The notes below the pieces were generated by a model. It worked only from the letters and a program-made list of their open reading frames with translations, did no database searches and was not told where the DNA came from. A program made the position numbers and the translations under genes. From assembly GCF_007829035.1 (NCBI RefSeq), contig NZ_VIVQ01000004.1, forward strand, positions 52,214 through 116,213: 64,000 nt of DNA. Reading direction: 5' to 3'. Shown piece by piece: positions 26,875 through 38,425 of the stretch. This stretch comes from Rudaeicoccus suwonensis. GTDB lineage: Bacteria; Actinomycetota; Actinomycetes; Actinomycetales; Dermatophilaceae. The number at the start of each line of letters is the position of its first letter. Position 1 is the first letter of the stretch.

Positions 26875-27528
26875 ATGCCAGGCATCACCATCTCCTCGGC
26901 GTACGGCGCCGGCGGGGAGCAGGTCGCACCGTTGGTGGCGGAGCAGTTGGGCTTTCAACTGCTCGACCGCGCGATCAGCGCCAAGATCGCGGCCGATCTC
27001 GACGTTTCGGTGAACGAGGCCGAGGAGGGCGAGCGGAAACGGACCTTCGCCGACCGATTCTTCGCGGCCCTCGCGCCGATGGCGGACACCGTCGTCGGAA
27101 ATCAGGATTTCGCGATCAGCGATCCGACGGAGTTCCGCCGCGAGGCCGAGAAGATCATGAACGAAGCCCTCACCGACGGCGCCGTGATCCTCGGCCGCGC
27201 CGGTGCCTCGGCCCTGCACGACAACAAGGAGATCTTCAAGATCCGGCTGTATGGCGATCCGGACGAACGCGTCGCCTGCGCAGTGCGCTATATGGGCGTC
27301 GACGAAGAGACCGCTCGCCGACAGATGCCCGCGGTCGACCGGGCCCGCGCGAAGTACACCCACCACCTCTACGGCCGCGACATCGACGACCCGCGCTTGT
27401 ACGACCTGCAGGTCAACACTCCCGCACTCGAACTCAACGAATGCGCCGACATGATCGTCGCGGCATACCGCGCGATCGTGGCCGCGCGCGGCAAGCGCAC
27501 TGCCGACACCGTCACCGCCGACAGCTGA
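26875..27528 (+). CDS. Cytidylate kinase-like family protein
   Basis: 217-aa P-loop-type protein of the Cytidylate_kin2 family. The N terminus ITISSAYGAGGEQVAPLVAEQL carries the phosphate-binding glycine loop (GAGGE instead of a classical GxxGxGK(S/T)), followed by LLDRAIS and VILGRAGASALHD. It lacks the canonical Walker A Lys, so CMP kinase activity is doubtful. The start follows AAGGAGGAAGC, the best Shine-Dalgarno sequence in the window, and is preceded by an operator-like palindrome. Proteins of this family are often stress- or regulator-associated with unproven function. Confidence 0.8.
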   Translation: MPGITISSAYGAGGEQVAPLVAEQLGFQLLDRAISAKIAADLDVSVNEAEEGERKRTFADRFFAALAPMADTVVGNQDFAISDPTEFRREAEKIMNEALTDGAVILGRAGASALHDNKEIFKIRLYGDPDERVACAVRYMGVDEETARRQMPAVDRARAKYTHHLYGRDIDDPRLYDLQVNTPALELNECADMIVAAYRAIVAARGKRTADTVTADS

Positions 27529-27549
27529 CGCCGCACGCCGCCCGCGCCG

Positions 27550-29685
<2,136 letters not shown>

Positions 29686-29782
29686 TCACTGTCACCTGCC
29701 ACTGCGAGCCACCTCGGTGAGTGCGGTGTCGAACCGCCGCGGCGAGTGCCGCGTCGATGTCCACGACCCCAGGACCGACTCG

Positions 29783-29948
29783 CCGCATCGGCGACTTCCG
29801 CGACGACCCCACGAACAAGCCGCCGCATCGGCGACTTACGGGTGACGCACGTGACCAACTCGCCGCATCGGCGACTTACGGGTGACGCACGTGACCAGAC
29901 AGACCAGTGTGACGGAAGTGGCACACAAATTGACCGCATCGGCGACTT
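29783..29948. repeat. Tandem repeat array in front of ligA
   Basis: CCGCATCGGCGACTT occurs four times, beginning at 29783, 29823, 29863 and 29934 (spacing 40, 40, 71). The second and third units are identical over about 35 bases including ACGGGTGACGCACGTGACCA. Each copy contains the small palindrome CGCCG-CAT-CGGCG (the fourth lacks one base pair). A more decayed copy may lie near 29748. The rest of the 29656-30022 gap shows no gene. Possible roles are an array of protein binding sites upstream of ligA, or relics of unequal replication; it is not a CRISPR (too few, irregular spacing). Confidence 0.75.
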
Positions 29949-30022
29949 TCGTTCGGACCTGAGACCACGAAGTGACAGACCTTCACCCTCAGGATCCGCG
30001 GTGAATGCACACCCCACACGAC

Positions 30023-30592
30023 TCAGCGACAGTTCGGCGGAGGTGGGCCATCGTCGGGCAGCGGCGGCAGACCGAGACGCCTCAAGGCATCCACCACCCA
30101 GTCACCCTTGTCCATCGAGTAGCGCAGCGGATCGACGACTCCCGCGTCGATAACCCGCTTCTTCACTGCCGCGTAATCGAATCGGAGCGTCGGATCCGTT
30201 CGCAGGGCCGCGGCGAACCCGCGTTGCGTTGTCGCTTCGTCCGAACCGGCGACGACGACGTGAATATGAACGAAGTGGGCGTTCCCGTCGTCATCCGTCA
30301 CCGCGCCAAGAAGAAACGGACGCTCCGCCCGAGATCCGCGCGCATGACAGAGACCGAGGCCCTCGAGCGCGGATGTCGCCGGAGATATCTCACCGACAGA
30401 CTGCGGCAGGACCATCACATCGACGGTGTTCTTGCCGGCGAGTCCGGGCACCGACGTGCTCCCGATGTGTTCGACACCGGCTCGTGGATGCACCCCGATG
30501 ATCTGGTCGCGCACGAAACCGAAGACTTCGCGCGTGACGGGGTCCCAGTTTCGAATCTGTACCTCTGTGCGTCGGTAGGCGGCCCACTGCAT
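30023..30592 (-). CDS. GrpB family protein
   Basis: 189-aa member of the GrpB/UPF0157 nucleotidyltransferase-like family. The motif VEHIGSTSVPGLAGKNTVDVMV near residue 35 is diagnostic (the family hallmark GSTSVPGLxxKxxID). Some relatives are fused to dephospho-CoA kinase; the function of the stand-alone form is unknown. ATG at 30592 chosen as the first start before the conserved region. It interrupts the common mnmA-ligA neighbourhood and lies next to the repeat array, so it may be an insertion (inference). Confidence 0.85.
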   Translation of the reverse strand: MQWAAYRRTEVQIRNWDPVTREVFGFVRDQIIGVHPRAGVEHIGSTSVPGLAGKNTVDVMVLPQSVGEISPATSALEGLGLCHARGSRAERPFLLGAVTDDDGNAHFVHIHVVVAGSDEATTQRGFAAALRTDPTLRFDYAAVKKRVIDAGVVDPLRYSMDKGDWVVDALRRLGLPPLPDDGPPPPNCR

Positions 30593-30657
30593 GAAGCCAG
30601 TCTGCGGTCGGTACCACCGCAGATCAAGGATTGGGACAAGACGAATTGGACTGCCAC

Positions 30658-31653
30658 TTATGCCGATTCGTCGTTGAGGAACTGGGCGCCCTGCAGCGTC
30701 AGTCGTTGGATCGCGAGCGCCTGCGCGGGGCTGCGACCGGCCAAACCACACGCCGGTGTCACGACCACCTGGCCTAGCAGCTCGTTGCCGAGACCGACCC
30801 GGCGCCACATCTCCACGAAAGGACCGAGCGCCTCTCGCGGATGCCGAGCGGCCGAATCGGTCGGTATGACGCCGGCCCAGATCCGCCGACCACTCTCGAC
30901 CAGTTCAGCAATTCCGTCCCACTGGCCGGCCCGCAGCAAAGACACGTCGACGGCGGGCTCCAGCTCTGGGACATCACGCACCAGTGGCAGTGGCACATCG
31001 GGCGCACAACAATGCAGCACCAGCGAATCCGTAATCCCAGCAACGGCATTCACGACATACGTCAATGCGTCGCGCACCACCGAAACCTCGACCGCGCGCG
31101 TCCGCCCGAACCCCGAAGCGGTCGGCAAGCGGCCCGCCAACACCGCCGGCAGACCGGGCTCGTCCAGTTGCAGCACGATCTGCGCACCAGGCACGAGCGC
31201 ACGCACTGCCGCAACGTGCGATGCAGCGCCGTCCGCGAGCGATTGCACCAGATCACGAGTCGCCCCAGCGTCGGTCACGACTCGCTCACCACGCGGCAGC
31301 CACATCGACCCTGCGAGCGTCCACGGACCGCACACCTGCAGCTTCAGCGGGCCGTCGTACCCGTCATACGCCTCGGCGAGCTCGTCGAGATCCTCCCGCA
31401 GGTAGGCGCGCCCGCGAGCAGCATCCCGCCCGGACCCGTCGGCGAGCCGCCACCCCGAAGGCTGCAGATCCACCGGTAACTCGGTGAGGTGGGATGCCGC
31501 GCGCCCGATCAGGTCGGCGCCCGGCCCTCGGGCGGGCAGCTCGGGCAGATACGGGATGCCCTCGCCGACGAACAAGTCACGCACCTGACGCACCGCATCG
31601 CGGGCTCCGGTGCCAGGCAGCGAGCCGACTCCGGATGCCTGAACACCACTCAT
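30658..31653 (-). CDS. Cobalamin-independent methionine synthase (MetE)-like C-terminal domain protein
   Basis: 331 aa, about the length of the MetE catalytic barrel alone. The N terminus ASGVGSLPGTGARDAVRQ and the motifs LKLQVCGPWTLAGSMWLP, IVLQLDEPGLPAVL, LVLHCCAPDVPLPLV and VVTPACGLAGRSP align with the UROD/MetE superfamily; His and Cys in LHCC and Cys in TPACGL are candidate zinc ligands. Stand-alone copies next to mnmA and ligA are common in actinobacteria; whether they make methionine is uncertain. 43 bases after mnmA. Confidence 0.82.
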   Translation of the reverse strand: MSGVQASGVGSLPGTGARDAVRQVRDLFVGEGIPYLPELPARGPGADLIGRAASHLTELPVDLQPSGWRLADGSGRDAARGRAYLREDLDELAEAYDGYDGPLKLQVCGPWTLAGSMWLPRGERVVTDAGATRDLVQSLADGAASHVAAVRALVPGAQIVLQLDEPGLPAVLAGRLPTASGFGRTRAVEVSVVRDALTYVVNAVAGITDSLVLHCCAPDVPLPLVRDVPELEPAVDVSLLRAGQWDGIAELVESGRRIWAGVIPTDSAARHPREALGPFVEMWRRVGLGNELLGQVVVTPACGLAGRSPAQALAIQRLTLQGAQFLNDESA

Positions 31654-31696
31654 GAACAACAGCCCGAATCCGTTGGCGGACAGAAGCTCCCAGACG

Positions 31697-32791
31697 TCAC
31701 GAAGCGACCCTTGCCGACGATCGATCGGTGCCGGTGATCGTCGCCGAACCGATGACGCGCGTCCCGTCATACAGAACGACGGACTGCCCGGGCGAGACGC
31801 CGCGCGTGCGCTGCCGGAGGCGCACTTCGACGCTGTCACCGGTGGCGGTGGCGACGGCAGGGATCTCTTCGCCGTGCGCGCGCAGCTGGGCACCGACACG
31901 CACCTCACCCGCGGGCGGCGGACCGCACCACCGGGTGTGATCGCCACGGACGATGTCGACCCCGAGCAGATCCTCGGTGCCCACGACGACGGTGTTGGTC
32001 GACGGCTGCACATCGACCACGAAGCGTCGGGCACCATCAGCGCGCGGCACCTTCAGCCCCAGCCCACGCCGCTGCCCGACGGTGTAGGCGAAGGCGCCCT
32101 CGTGCCGACCGACGACCTCGCCGTCGGTGTCGACGATGTCACCGGGCTGCTCGCCGAGCCGGCGTGTGAGCCACCCCTTGGTGTCACCGTCGGCGATGAA
32201 GCAGATGTCATGGCTGTCGGGCTTCTTGGCGACCGAGAAGCCGCGCTCGGCCGCCTCCTGCCGGATCTGCGGCTTCGTGGTGTCCCCGAGCGGGAAGAAG
32301 GACCGGGCGAGCTGATCGGCATCCAGCACCCCGAGCACGTACGACTGGTCCTTGGCCATGTCGACCGCGCGGTGCAACTCGCGGCGGCCGTCGCGCTCGA
32401 CGATCTGGGCGTAATGACCCGTGGCAACAGCGTCGAAGCCGAGTGCGAGCGCCTTGTCCAGCAAGGCGGCGAACTTGATGCGCTCATTGCAGCGCAGACA
32501 CGGGTTCGGCGTGCGACCGGCGGTGTATTCGGCGACGAAATCGGCGACGACGTCCTCCTGGAAGCGCTGCGCCATGTCCCAGACATAGAACGGTATGCCG
32601 ACCTTGTCGGCCACCCGTCGCGCATCACCCGCGTCCTCGATCGTGCAACAACCACGGGCGGATTCGCGCAAGGTGGCAGCCGACTGCGACAGCGCCAGGT
32701 GCACGCCCACCACCTCATGACCGGCGTCGACCATGCGGGCTGCGGCGACAGCCGAGTCCACTCCCCCGCTCATCGCGGCGACGACCCGCAT
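31697..32791 (-). CDS. mnmA: tRNA-specific 2-thiouridylase
   Basis: 364-aa MnmA, which thiolates U34 of tRNA Lys, Glu and Gln. PP-loop [12 protein letters not shown] at residues 6-17; catalytic Cys in [12 protein letters not shown] and persulfide-accepting Cys in [12 protein letters not shown]-terminal beta-barrel from [10 protein letters not shown] on. The ATG shares one base with the stop of the cysteine desulfurase (TGATG), coupling the sulfur donor to its acceptor. Confidence 0.96.
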   Translation of the reverse strand: MRVVAAMSGGVDSAVAAARMVDAGHEVVGVHLALSQSAATLRESARGCCTIEDAGDARRVADKVGIPFYVWDMAQRFQEDVVADFVAEYTAGRTPNPCLRCNERIKFAALLDKALALGFDAVATGHYAQIVERDGRRELHRAVDMAKDQSYVLGVLDADQLARSFFPLGDTTKPQIRQEAAERGFSVAKKPDSHDICFIADGDTKGWLTRRLGEQPGDIVDTDGEVVGRHEGAFAYTVGQRRGLGLKVPRADGARRFVVDVQPSTNTVVVGTEDLLGVDIVRGDHTRWCGPPPAGEVRVGAQLRAHGEEIPAVATATGDSVEVRLRQRTRGVSPGQSVVLYDGTRVIGSATITGTDRSSARVAS

Positions 32792-33993
32792 CAGCGACCG
32801 GCTCCGGTTGCGACACGCGCCCGTTGCGCCCGCTCGACCGCCGCGGGAAGCGCGTCGAGGAACGCAGCCACGTCGGCCTCGGTGGAGGTGTGACCCAGGG
32901 TCAACCGCAACGCGCCACGCGCCTGCGACTGCGGGATCCCCATCGCAAGCAGCACATGGCTCGGCTGCGGCACCCCGGCCTGGCACGCGGAGCCGGTCGA
33001 GCATTCGATGCCCGCAGCATCCAGCAGATAGAGCAGCGAGTCACCGTCGCACCCCGGAACTCGCAAGTGCACATTGCCCGGCAGGCGCTGTATGACGTCA
33101 CCGGGCTCGTGCGGGCCACTGACTTCGATACCGTGGCCGATGGCCAGCGCACCGCGAATCACCTTGTCGCGCAATGACATCAGCTGCTGCTGGGTGGCGA
33201 GAAGGTTCGCAGCGGCGTGCTCGCATGCAACGGCCAGTCCGCGGATGCCCGGCACGTCGAGGGTGCCGCTGCGCAACTGTCGTTCCTGACCGCCGCCGTG
33301 AGTCAGCGGCACCAGCTTCACATCGCGCCGGGCGAGCAGCACCCCGACTCCGAGCGGACCACCGAACTTGTGGCCGCTCAGCGACAAGAGGTCGGCGCCG
33401 CTGGCAGCGAAGTCGACCGGCAACTGGCCGACCGCCTGCACGGCATCGGTGTGGAACGGGATCTCGAATTCGTGCGCCACCGCGGCCACGTCGGCGACCG
33501 GTTGCACTGTGCCGACCTCGTTGTTCGCCCACATCATCGACACCAGCGCCACCGATTCGGGATCACGCTCGATGAGTTCACGGACTTGCGACGGGTCGGC
33601 CCGACCGAATGAATCGACCTCGATCCAGTCGACGGTCGCACCCTGCGTGGCGACGAGATATTCGACCGGGTCGAGCACCGCGTGGTGCTCGACAGCGCTG
33701 ACGATCAACCGTGTGCGGCGCGGATCCTGCGCGCGGCGCTGCCAATAGGTGCCCTTGATCGCGAGGTTGTCCGACTCGGTGCCGCCGGAGGTGAAGATCA
33801 CCTCAGAGGGTCCGCAGCCAAGGGCTCCGGCGATGATCTCGCGGGATTCCTCGACCACTCGACGGGCAGCCCGACCGGCGGTGTGGAGCGACGATGCGTT
33901 GCCGGCGACAGCGGACTGCTGCGCCACCGCGGCGATCACCTCGGGCAACGCAGGCGTGGTGGCCGCGTGGTCGAGGTAGTGGTGTTCTGGCAC
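32791..33993 (-). CDS. Cysteine desulfurase (NifS/IscS family)
   Basis: 400-aa PLP enzyme that mobilises sulfur from cysteine. PLP-binding Lys in [15 protein letters not shown] and persulfide Cys in [11 protein letters not shown], flanked as in IscS-type enzymes. It directly precedes mnmA and very likely supplies its persulfide, perhaps also Fe-S assembly. GTG start; a TAGGCT box lies 6 bases before it (34000-34005), suggesting a leaderless transcript for the desulfurase-mnmA operon. Confidence 0.95.
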   Translation of the reverse strand: MPEHHYLDHAATTPALPEVIAAVAQQSAVAGNASSLHTAGRAARRVVEESREIIAGALGCGPSEVIFTSGGTESDNLAIKGTYWQRRAQDPRRTRLIVSAVEHHAVLDPVEYLVATQGATVDWIEVDSFGRADPSQVRELIERDPESVALVSMMWANNEVGTVQPVADVAAVAHEFEIPFHTDAVQAVGQLPVDFAASGADLLSLSGHKFGGPLGVGVLLARRDVKLVPLTHGGGQERQLRSGTLDVPGIRGLAVACEHAAANLLATQQQLMSLRDKVIRGALAIGHGIEVSGPHEPGDVIQRLPGNVHLRVPGCDGDSLLYLLDAAGIECSTGSACQAGVPQPSHVLLAMGIPQSQARGALRLTLGHTSTEADVAAFLDALPAAVERAQRARVATGAGR

Positions 33994-33999
33994 CGGTCA

Positions 34000-34005
34000 A
34001 GCCTA
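34000..34005 (-). promoter_or_regulatory. -10 element of the cysteine desulfurase-mnmA operon (leaderless)
   Basis: TAGGCT on the minus strand, 6 bases before the GTG start; no Shine-Dalgarno sequence is present. Confidence 0.45.
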
Positions 34006-34086
34006 CGCGCCGATCCAACTGGCGCCCCATTCGCCGGATTTGTCAGACTTGCGGGTGCCACCTGGCACATCGCGAGAAGGAGATTC

Positions 34087-35127
34087 ATGAAGCACTACCG
34101 GCCCGTCACCGTCGCCGCGGCAGCAGCGACCCTGGTCCTCGCCGGCTGCAGCTCCAGCGGATCCCGCTCAGCGGCGTCATCCGCATCGCCGTCCGTCACA
34201 CCTCCCGCGACCTGCTCCTCGACGCCCGCTGCGGCATACAGCTCGACCCCGATTGCGTATGGCGCGCAGGCCGCCATCGGCACCGGTGGTCCGCTCGGGG
34301 TCAGCATCGGCAAGCCCGCCGTCACGGCAACGGCTGCCGGCAAGGCCGGTTTCGAGATCGTTCAGGTGCCCGTGCGGGCAGCCGTCATCACCAATGGCAC
34401 CTTCGCTGTCGACCAGACACAGGTCGAGTTGGTCGACGGATCGGGGCACTCGTGCTCGCAGCCGAGCGTGAACACGTTGCCGCAGGGTTTCAGCGCGCTG
34501 ACCATCGACGAGAGCAAGCCGGGCTCAGGCTCGGTGGCTTTCCTCGTCCCGCGCGGCGCCGATCTGAGCCGTTACAAGGTGCTGTACCTGCCGGCAGCCG
34601 GCTCCAAGACCGCAGCTGCGGAGTGGACGGCCACCGCAGCGTCCCCGTCGGTTGCCACTCCCACCGGCTGCGACGGCGGAACCGCCAGGGTGAGCACCAG
34701 GGGCGCTACCGACAGGTCGTTCGGGTCGAGTGCGACCGTCGGCGACTCGACGGTCTCGCTGTCGATCAACGCGGGCACGCCCACCCGCCGCAAGTTCACT
34801 CCCGGCACGACCCAGCCGAACAACGTCGATGCGCTGGCCATCTCGCTGAAGGTCACTGCGTCCGGCGCCGACGGCTTCGTCGAGCGTTCGCAATTCGCTC
34901 TGGTCGACGGCAACGGCAACGTATGCCGCTATTCGCAGCTCGGCAGTCAGGGTGAAAACCTCACGAGCGCGCTGATCAAGAAGGGCCGCACGGGCAGCTA
35001 CACGATCGTGTTCTGGGTGCCGAAGACCGCGAAAGTCAGCGGCTTGAAGTTGCTCTACACGCCGTCGTCGGCGACCAAGGCGACCATCGTGTGGTCCGGC
35101 GGTAAGACGCTCGCCCCGCTCTCGTGA
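34087..35127 (+). CDS. Secreted lipoprotein with two similar beta-rich halves, function unknown
   Basis: 346-aa putative lipoprotein: signal peptide with lipobox ending in Cys21 (LVLAGC), then a Ser/Ala/Pro-rich linker. Two similar beta-rich modules follow: the first with [26 protein letters not shown] and [22 protein letters not shown]; the second with [25 protein letters not shown] and [20 protein letters not shown]. These resemble DUF4352-type Ig-like domains and suggest an internal duplication. Each half has a single Cys in the same motif, which might pair. GAGAAGGAG precedes the ATG. No function is implied by its neighbours. Confidence 0.8.
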   Translation: MKHYRPVTVAAAAATLVLAGCSSSGSRSAASSASPSVTPPATCSSTPAAAYSSTPIAYGAQAAIGTGGPLGVSIGKPAVTATAAGKAGFEIVQVPVRAAVITNGTFAVDQTQVELVDGSGHSCSQPSVNTLPQGFSALTIDESKPGSGSVAFLVPRGADLSRYKVLYLPAAGSKTAAAEWTATAASPSVATPTGCDGGTARVSTRGATDRSFGSSATVGDSTVSLSINAGTPTRRKFTPGTTQPNNVDALAISLKVTASGADGFVERSQFALVDGNGNVCRYSQLGSQGENLTSALIKKGRTGSYTIVFWVPKTAKVSGLKLLYTPSSATKATIVWSGGKTLAPLS

Positions 35128-35132
35128 CAACA

Positions 35133-35168
35133 GTCGACGCCGGGCGGATATTGCCGCCCGGCGTCGAC
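35133..35168. terminator. Bidirectional terminator between the lipoprotein gene and etfA
   Basis: Perfect 15-bp stem: GTCGACGCCGGGCGG (35133-35147), six-base loop, complement at 35154-35168. It lies between two convergent stops. Confidence 0.8.
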
Positions 35169-35196
35169 TTCAGAACCACGCGTTGTCGAGAGCGCG

Positions 35197-36156
35197 TCAG
35201 CCCTTCGCGGCCTTGACCGCGTCGTTGGCCTGCGGCAGCACGGTGAACAAGTCGCCGACGACGCCGAAGTCGACGAGTTCGAAGATCGGCGCCTCCTCGT
35301 CCTTGTTGATGGCGACGATCGTCTTCGAGGTCTGCATGCCGGCCCGGTGCTGGATGGCGCCGGAGATACCGCACGCGACATACAGCTGCGGCGACACCTG
35401 CTTGCCGGTCTGACCCACCTGGTTGGAATGCGGATACCAGCCGGCGTCGACCGCGGCACGCGAGGCGCCCACGGCAGCGCCGAGGGTGTCGGCGAATGCC
35501 TCGACCGGTGAGAAGTCACCACCGGTGCCGCGACCGCCGGACACCACGATCTGCGCCTCGGTCAGCTCCGGCCGCCCGGACTTCGCCTTCGGCTGGGTGT
35601 CGGTGATGCGCGCCGCCTTGGCCAGATCGGACACGGTGACCTCGACCGGCACGACCGTCGCGCCGGCCTGCGAGGCCTGCGGCGGAGTGGTGTTGGGCTT
35701 CACGGTCACGATCGCGGTGCCCTTGGTGACCTTCGCCGTGACGGTGTAGTTGCTCGCGAACGCCGACTGCGTGGTCTGCACTGCGCCACCGTCACCGGCC
35801 TGCACGTCCGTCGCGTCGGTGATCAGGCCGCCCTCGATCTTGACCGACAGGCGTGCAGCGGCCTCCTTGTTGACGCCGCTGGTCGGCAGCAGGACCGCTG
35901 CCGGGGACGACTGCTCCACGATCGCAGCCAGCGCCTCAGCGAGCGGGGCCGCGAGCGCACCGGTCACATCGGCGTTGTCGACGACGTAGACCTTTTCGGC
36001 GCCGAACTGCGCCAGCCTCGGACGGGCCGCCTCGGCGTTGCCACCGATGAAGACCGCGGACGGTTCGCCGATGCGACGTGCGAGGGTGAGCAGTTCGGCG
36101 GTGTTCTTCTTGACCTGACCATCGACGTGGTCGACGAGGACCAGAACCTCAGCCAT
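35197..36156 (-). CDS. etfA: Electron transfer flavoprotein subunit alpha
   Basis: 319-aa ETF alpha subunit carrying the FAD. The C-terminal FAD domain begins around [20 protein letters not shown] and continues through [20 protein letters not shown], the family signature. It accepts electrons from acyl-CoA dehydrogenases of beta-oxidation and passes them to ETF:quinone oxidoreductase. 33 bases after etfB in the same operon. Confidence 0.96.
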   Translation of the reverse strand: MAEVLVLVDHVDGQVKKNTAELLTLARRIGEPSAVFIGGNAEAARPRLAQFGAEKVYVVDNADVTGALAAPLAEALAAIVEQSSPAAVLLPTSGVNKEAAARLSVKIEGGLITDATDVQAGDGGAVQTTQSAFASNYTVTAKVTKGTAIVTVKPNTTPPQASQAGATVVPVEVTVSDLAKAARITDTQPKAKSGRPELTEAQIVVSGGRGTGGDFSPVEAFADTLGAAVGASRAAVDAGWYPHSNQVGQTGKQVSPQLYVACGISGAIQHRAGMQTSKTIVAINKDEEAPIFELVDFGVVGDLFTVLPQANDAVKAAKG

Positions 36157-36189
36157 GTTGAATCTCCTTGGTATCGAACGACGTCGGGC

Positions 36190-36972
36190 TCAGATGAGCT
36201 TTGCCTTGGACAGGAACTCGGCCAGCTTGGTGCCGCCGTCACCTTCGTCCGTGACGATCTCGCCCTGTTCACGCGGGGGGCGGGCGGTGAAGGTCTCGAC
36301 AGCGGTCCATGCGTTCGCCAGACCGACCTGGCCGGCGTCGACACCCAGGTCGGCCAGCGACCAGGTCTCGACCGGCTTCTTCTTGGCGGCCATGATTCCC
36401 TTGAACGAGGGATAGCGCGGCTCGTTGATCTGGTCGGTCACCGACACCAGCGCCGGCAAACTCGTCTCGATCGTCTCGGATGCCGCATCGTTGTCGCGAC
36501 GCCCCTTGACTTGGTCGCCGCTGATCTCCAGCGTCGACAGCTGGGTCGCCTGCGGCAAGCCCAGACGCTCCGCCACCATTGCCGGCACGACGCCCATCGT
36601 GCCGTCGGTCGAGGCGAGGCCCGTCAGCACCAGCTCGGGCTTGCCGTCGGTGATCTTCTTGATCGCCTCGGCCAGCACCAGGGAGGTCGCAGGGGCATCA
36701 GAGCCGTGCAGCGCGTCATCCAGCACGTGCACGCCCTTGTGAGCACCCATCTGCAGCGCCTTCTTGATCGCTTCGGCCGCGTCGGCCGGTCCGATGGTCA
36801 GCACGGTGACCTCACCGTCGCCGCCCTCGGTCAGCTTCAGAGCTTCCTCGACTGCGTACTCGTCCAGCTCCGACAGCAGGCCGTCGATGGCCCGGTCGGT
36901 GGTGTTGTCTTCAGTGAACGTGCGGTCGCCCTGAGCGTCCGGCACGTACTTGACACAGACCACGATGTTCAT
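36190..36972 (-). CDS. etfB: Electron transfer flavoprotein subunit beta
   Basis: 260-aa ETF beta subunit. N terminus MNIVVCVKYVPDAQGDRTF; the AMP-binding and recognition-loop region is visible in LTGLASTDGTMGVVPAMVAE and YPSFKGIMAAKKKP. Pairs with etfA downstream. The 151-bp region upstream contains a site (37051-37068) that shares the GTTACTC half with the two operators of the catabolic island, so ETF supply may be coordinated with catabolism (inference). Confidence 0.96.
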   Translation of the reverse strand: MNIVVCVKYVPDAQGDRTFTEDNTTDRAIDGLLSELDEYAVEEALKLTEGGDGEVTVLTIGPADAAEAIKKALQMGAHKGVHVLDDALHGSDAPATSLVLAEAIKKITDGKPELVLTGLASTDGTMGVVPAMVAERLGLPQATQLSTLEISGDQVKGRRDNDAASETIETSLPALVSVTDQINEPRYPSFKGIMAAKKKPVETWSLADLGVDAGQVGLANAWTAVETFTARPPREQGEIVTDEGDGGTKLAEFLSKAKLI

Positions 36973-37050
36973 GTGTCGATCGTCCTTTTCGATGGTGCGA
37001 ACTGTTGTCAGGTGAAGCTTCCCGATCGCGTATGACGCGGGCCCCAGCCA

Positions 37051-37068
37051 TGCTACCGGTGAGTAACA
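37051..37068. promoter_or_regulatory. Palindromic site upstream of etfBA
   Basis: TGCTACCGGTGAGTAACA, an imperfect 18-bp inverted repeat with arms TGCTAC and GTAACA around six bases. GAGTAAC is shared with the sites at 7527-7546 and 17301-17320. TetR-type regulators of actinobacterial fatty acid degradation bind palindromes of this kind (family knowledge); assignment here is inference. Confidence 0.4.
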
Positions 37069-37123
37069 AACGCTGGATCGGGTGGTTCGGTGCAGCGGCG
37101 CTCCGGGCGAACAGCACCGCAGG

Positions 37124-37915
37124 TCAGCGGCCTTCGAATACAGCCTTTCCCGGTCCCTGTTCAACGAACGACGTCATGCCCGTTGAACGGTCTTTCGTTG
37201 CGAACAGCGATGAGAACAGCATGGATTCGATGGCCAGACCGGTCTGCAGGTCGACCTCGAGACCCCGATCGATGGCTTCCTTCGCGGCGCGCAGCGCGAA
37301 CGACGGGCCTCCGACATACGGCCGGACCAGCGCGAGAGCTGTCTCCAGCACCTGACCGGGCTCGGCGAGGCGATCGACGAGTCCGATCTGCAGCGCCTCG
37401 TCGGCGTCGACGAAGCGGCCGCTGAAGATGATGTCCTTCGCCTTGGCCGGGCCGACCAGCCGGGACAGACGCTGGGTGCCGCCGGCACCGGGGATGATAC
37501 CGAGCAGGATCTCGGGCTGCCCCAGCTTGGCGTCGCTTGCGGCAACGCGGAAGTCGCACGTCATCGCCAGCTCGCAACCGCCGCCGAGGGCGTAACCGGC
37601 GATCGCTGCGACCGTGGGCTTGGGGATACGCGCGATCGCGGCGAAGCACTCCTGCAGCCGAGTGGAGCGCGACACCATGTCGGTGTACCCCAGCTGCTGC
37701 ATCTCCTTGATGTCGGCGCCCGCGGCGAAGACCTTCTCGCCGCCGTAGACGACGACGGCGGCGATGGAGTCATCAGCGCCCGCATCGATCGCTGCGTCGC
37801 GTAACGCTTCCTGAATCTGCGCGTTGAGTGGGTTCATCTTCGGCCGGTCGATGCGGATGACACCGATGCCGTCGGTGACCTCCAGCGAGACGAACTCGCC
37901 GTAGGACGAACTCAC
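37124..37915 (-). CDS. Enoyl-CoA hydratase
   Basis: 263-aa crotonase with both catalytic Glu regions intact: GGCELAMTCDF and GQPEILLGIIPGAGGTQRL are the hallmark of true enoyl-CoA hydratases (short-chain ECH / EchA8-like). The first oxyanion loop is KVFAAGADIKEM. GTG start overlapping the YbjN gene stop (GTGA). Together with the downstream etfBA genes it forms a beta-oxidation support block. Confidence 0.92.
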   Translation of the reverse strand: MSSSYGEFVSLEVTDGIGVIRIDRPKMNPLNAQIQEALRDAAIDAGADDSIAAVVVYGGEKVFAAGADIKEMQQLGYTDMVSRSTRLQECFAAIARIPKPTVAAIAGYALGGGCELAMTCDFRVAASDAKLGQPEILLGIIPGAGGTQRLSRLVGPAKAKDIIFSGRFVDADEALQIGLVDRLAEPGQVLETALALVRPYVGGPSFALRAAKEAIDRGLEVDLQTGLAIESMLFSSLFATKDRSTGMTSFVEQGPGKAVFEGR

Positions 37916-38418
37916 GCTTCGCCGTTCGCTTCCGGTGCCGGCTGCTGGATGGCGGGCGGCTCGGCAGAGGTGGCAGCGTGCGGACCGTCGCTGGTGACCG
38001 CCCGGTGCCACAATTGAACTGCCTGCAGCACCATCTGGGTGGTCGACTGCACGAGCTGCTTGACGTCGTCGTGCTGGGAGACCAGGTGCTCGCCGGTGAC
38101 CACGAGGGTGCCGTTGGCGATGCCTGTCTTGATGATGTTGAGGCTGAGGGTGACGTCATTGGCCGCGAGCAGGTGCTTCAGGACGTCCTGCGGGAGGTCT
38201 TCGGTGATCTGCCACTGGCCGAAGATGCGCATCATCGCCGGCTCACCCTCCATGCATCGCACGAAGAGCTGCTGGCCCTCGACCTTGAAGCTCACATCGC
38301 CGTCGGTGTCGATGTCGGGACGGAATCCCTCGTCCTGCAGAACGTCCAGCACGCGACCGCGCAGCGGGCTCTCACCTGCGGGCGGAGGGAAGTTGGGGAT
38401 GGAAGTCGGATCAGTCAT
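37912..38418 (-). CDS. YbjN domain-containing protein
   Basis: 168-aa protein with the type III secretion chaperone-like YbjN fold (RGRVLDVLQDEGFRPDIDTDGDVSFKVEG, followed by ...QWQITEDLPQDVLKHLLAANDVT). Actinobacterial YbjN proteins are soluble and of unknown function. ATG 38418 is preferred because TAGCGT lies 7 bases upstream, as for other leaderless genes here; GTG 38427 is an alternative. Stop overlaps the start of the enoyl-CoA hydratase gene. Confidence 0.8.
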   Translation of the reverse strand: MTDPTSIPNFPPPAGESPLRGRVLDVLQDEGFRPDIDTDGDVSFKVEGQQLFVRCMEGEPAMMRIFGQWQITEDLPQDVLKHLLAANDVTLSLNIIKTGIANGTLVVTGEHLVSQHDDVKQLVQSTTQMVLQAVQLWHRAVTSDGPHAATSAEPPAIQQPAPEANGEA

Positions 38419-38425
38419 GTGAGCC

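Noticed and set aside
29783..29948. CRISPR array
   Set aside because: Only four repeats, one at irregular spacing, spacers partly identical, no cas genes.
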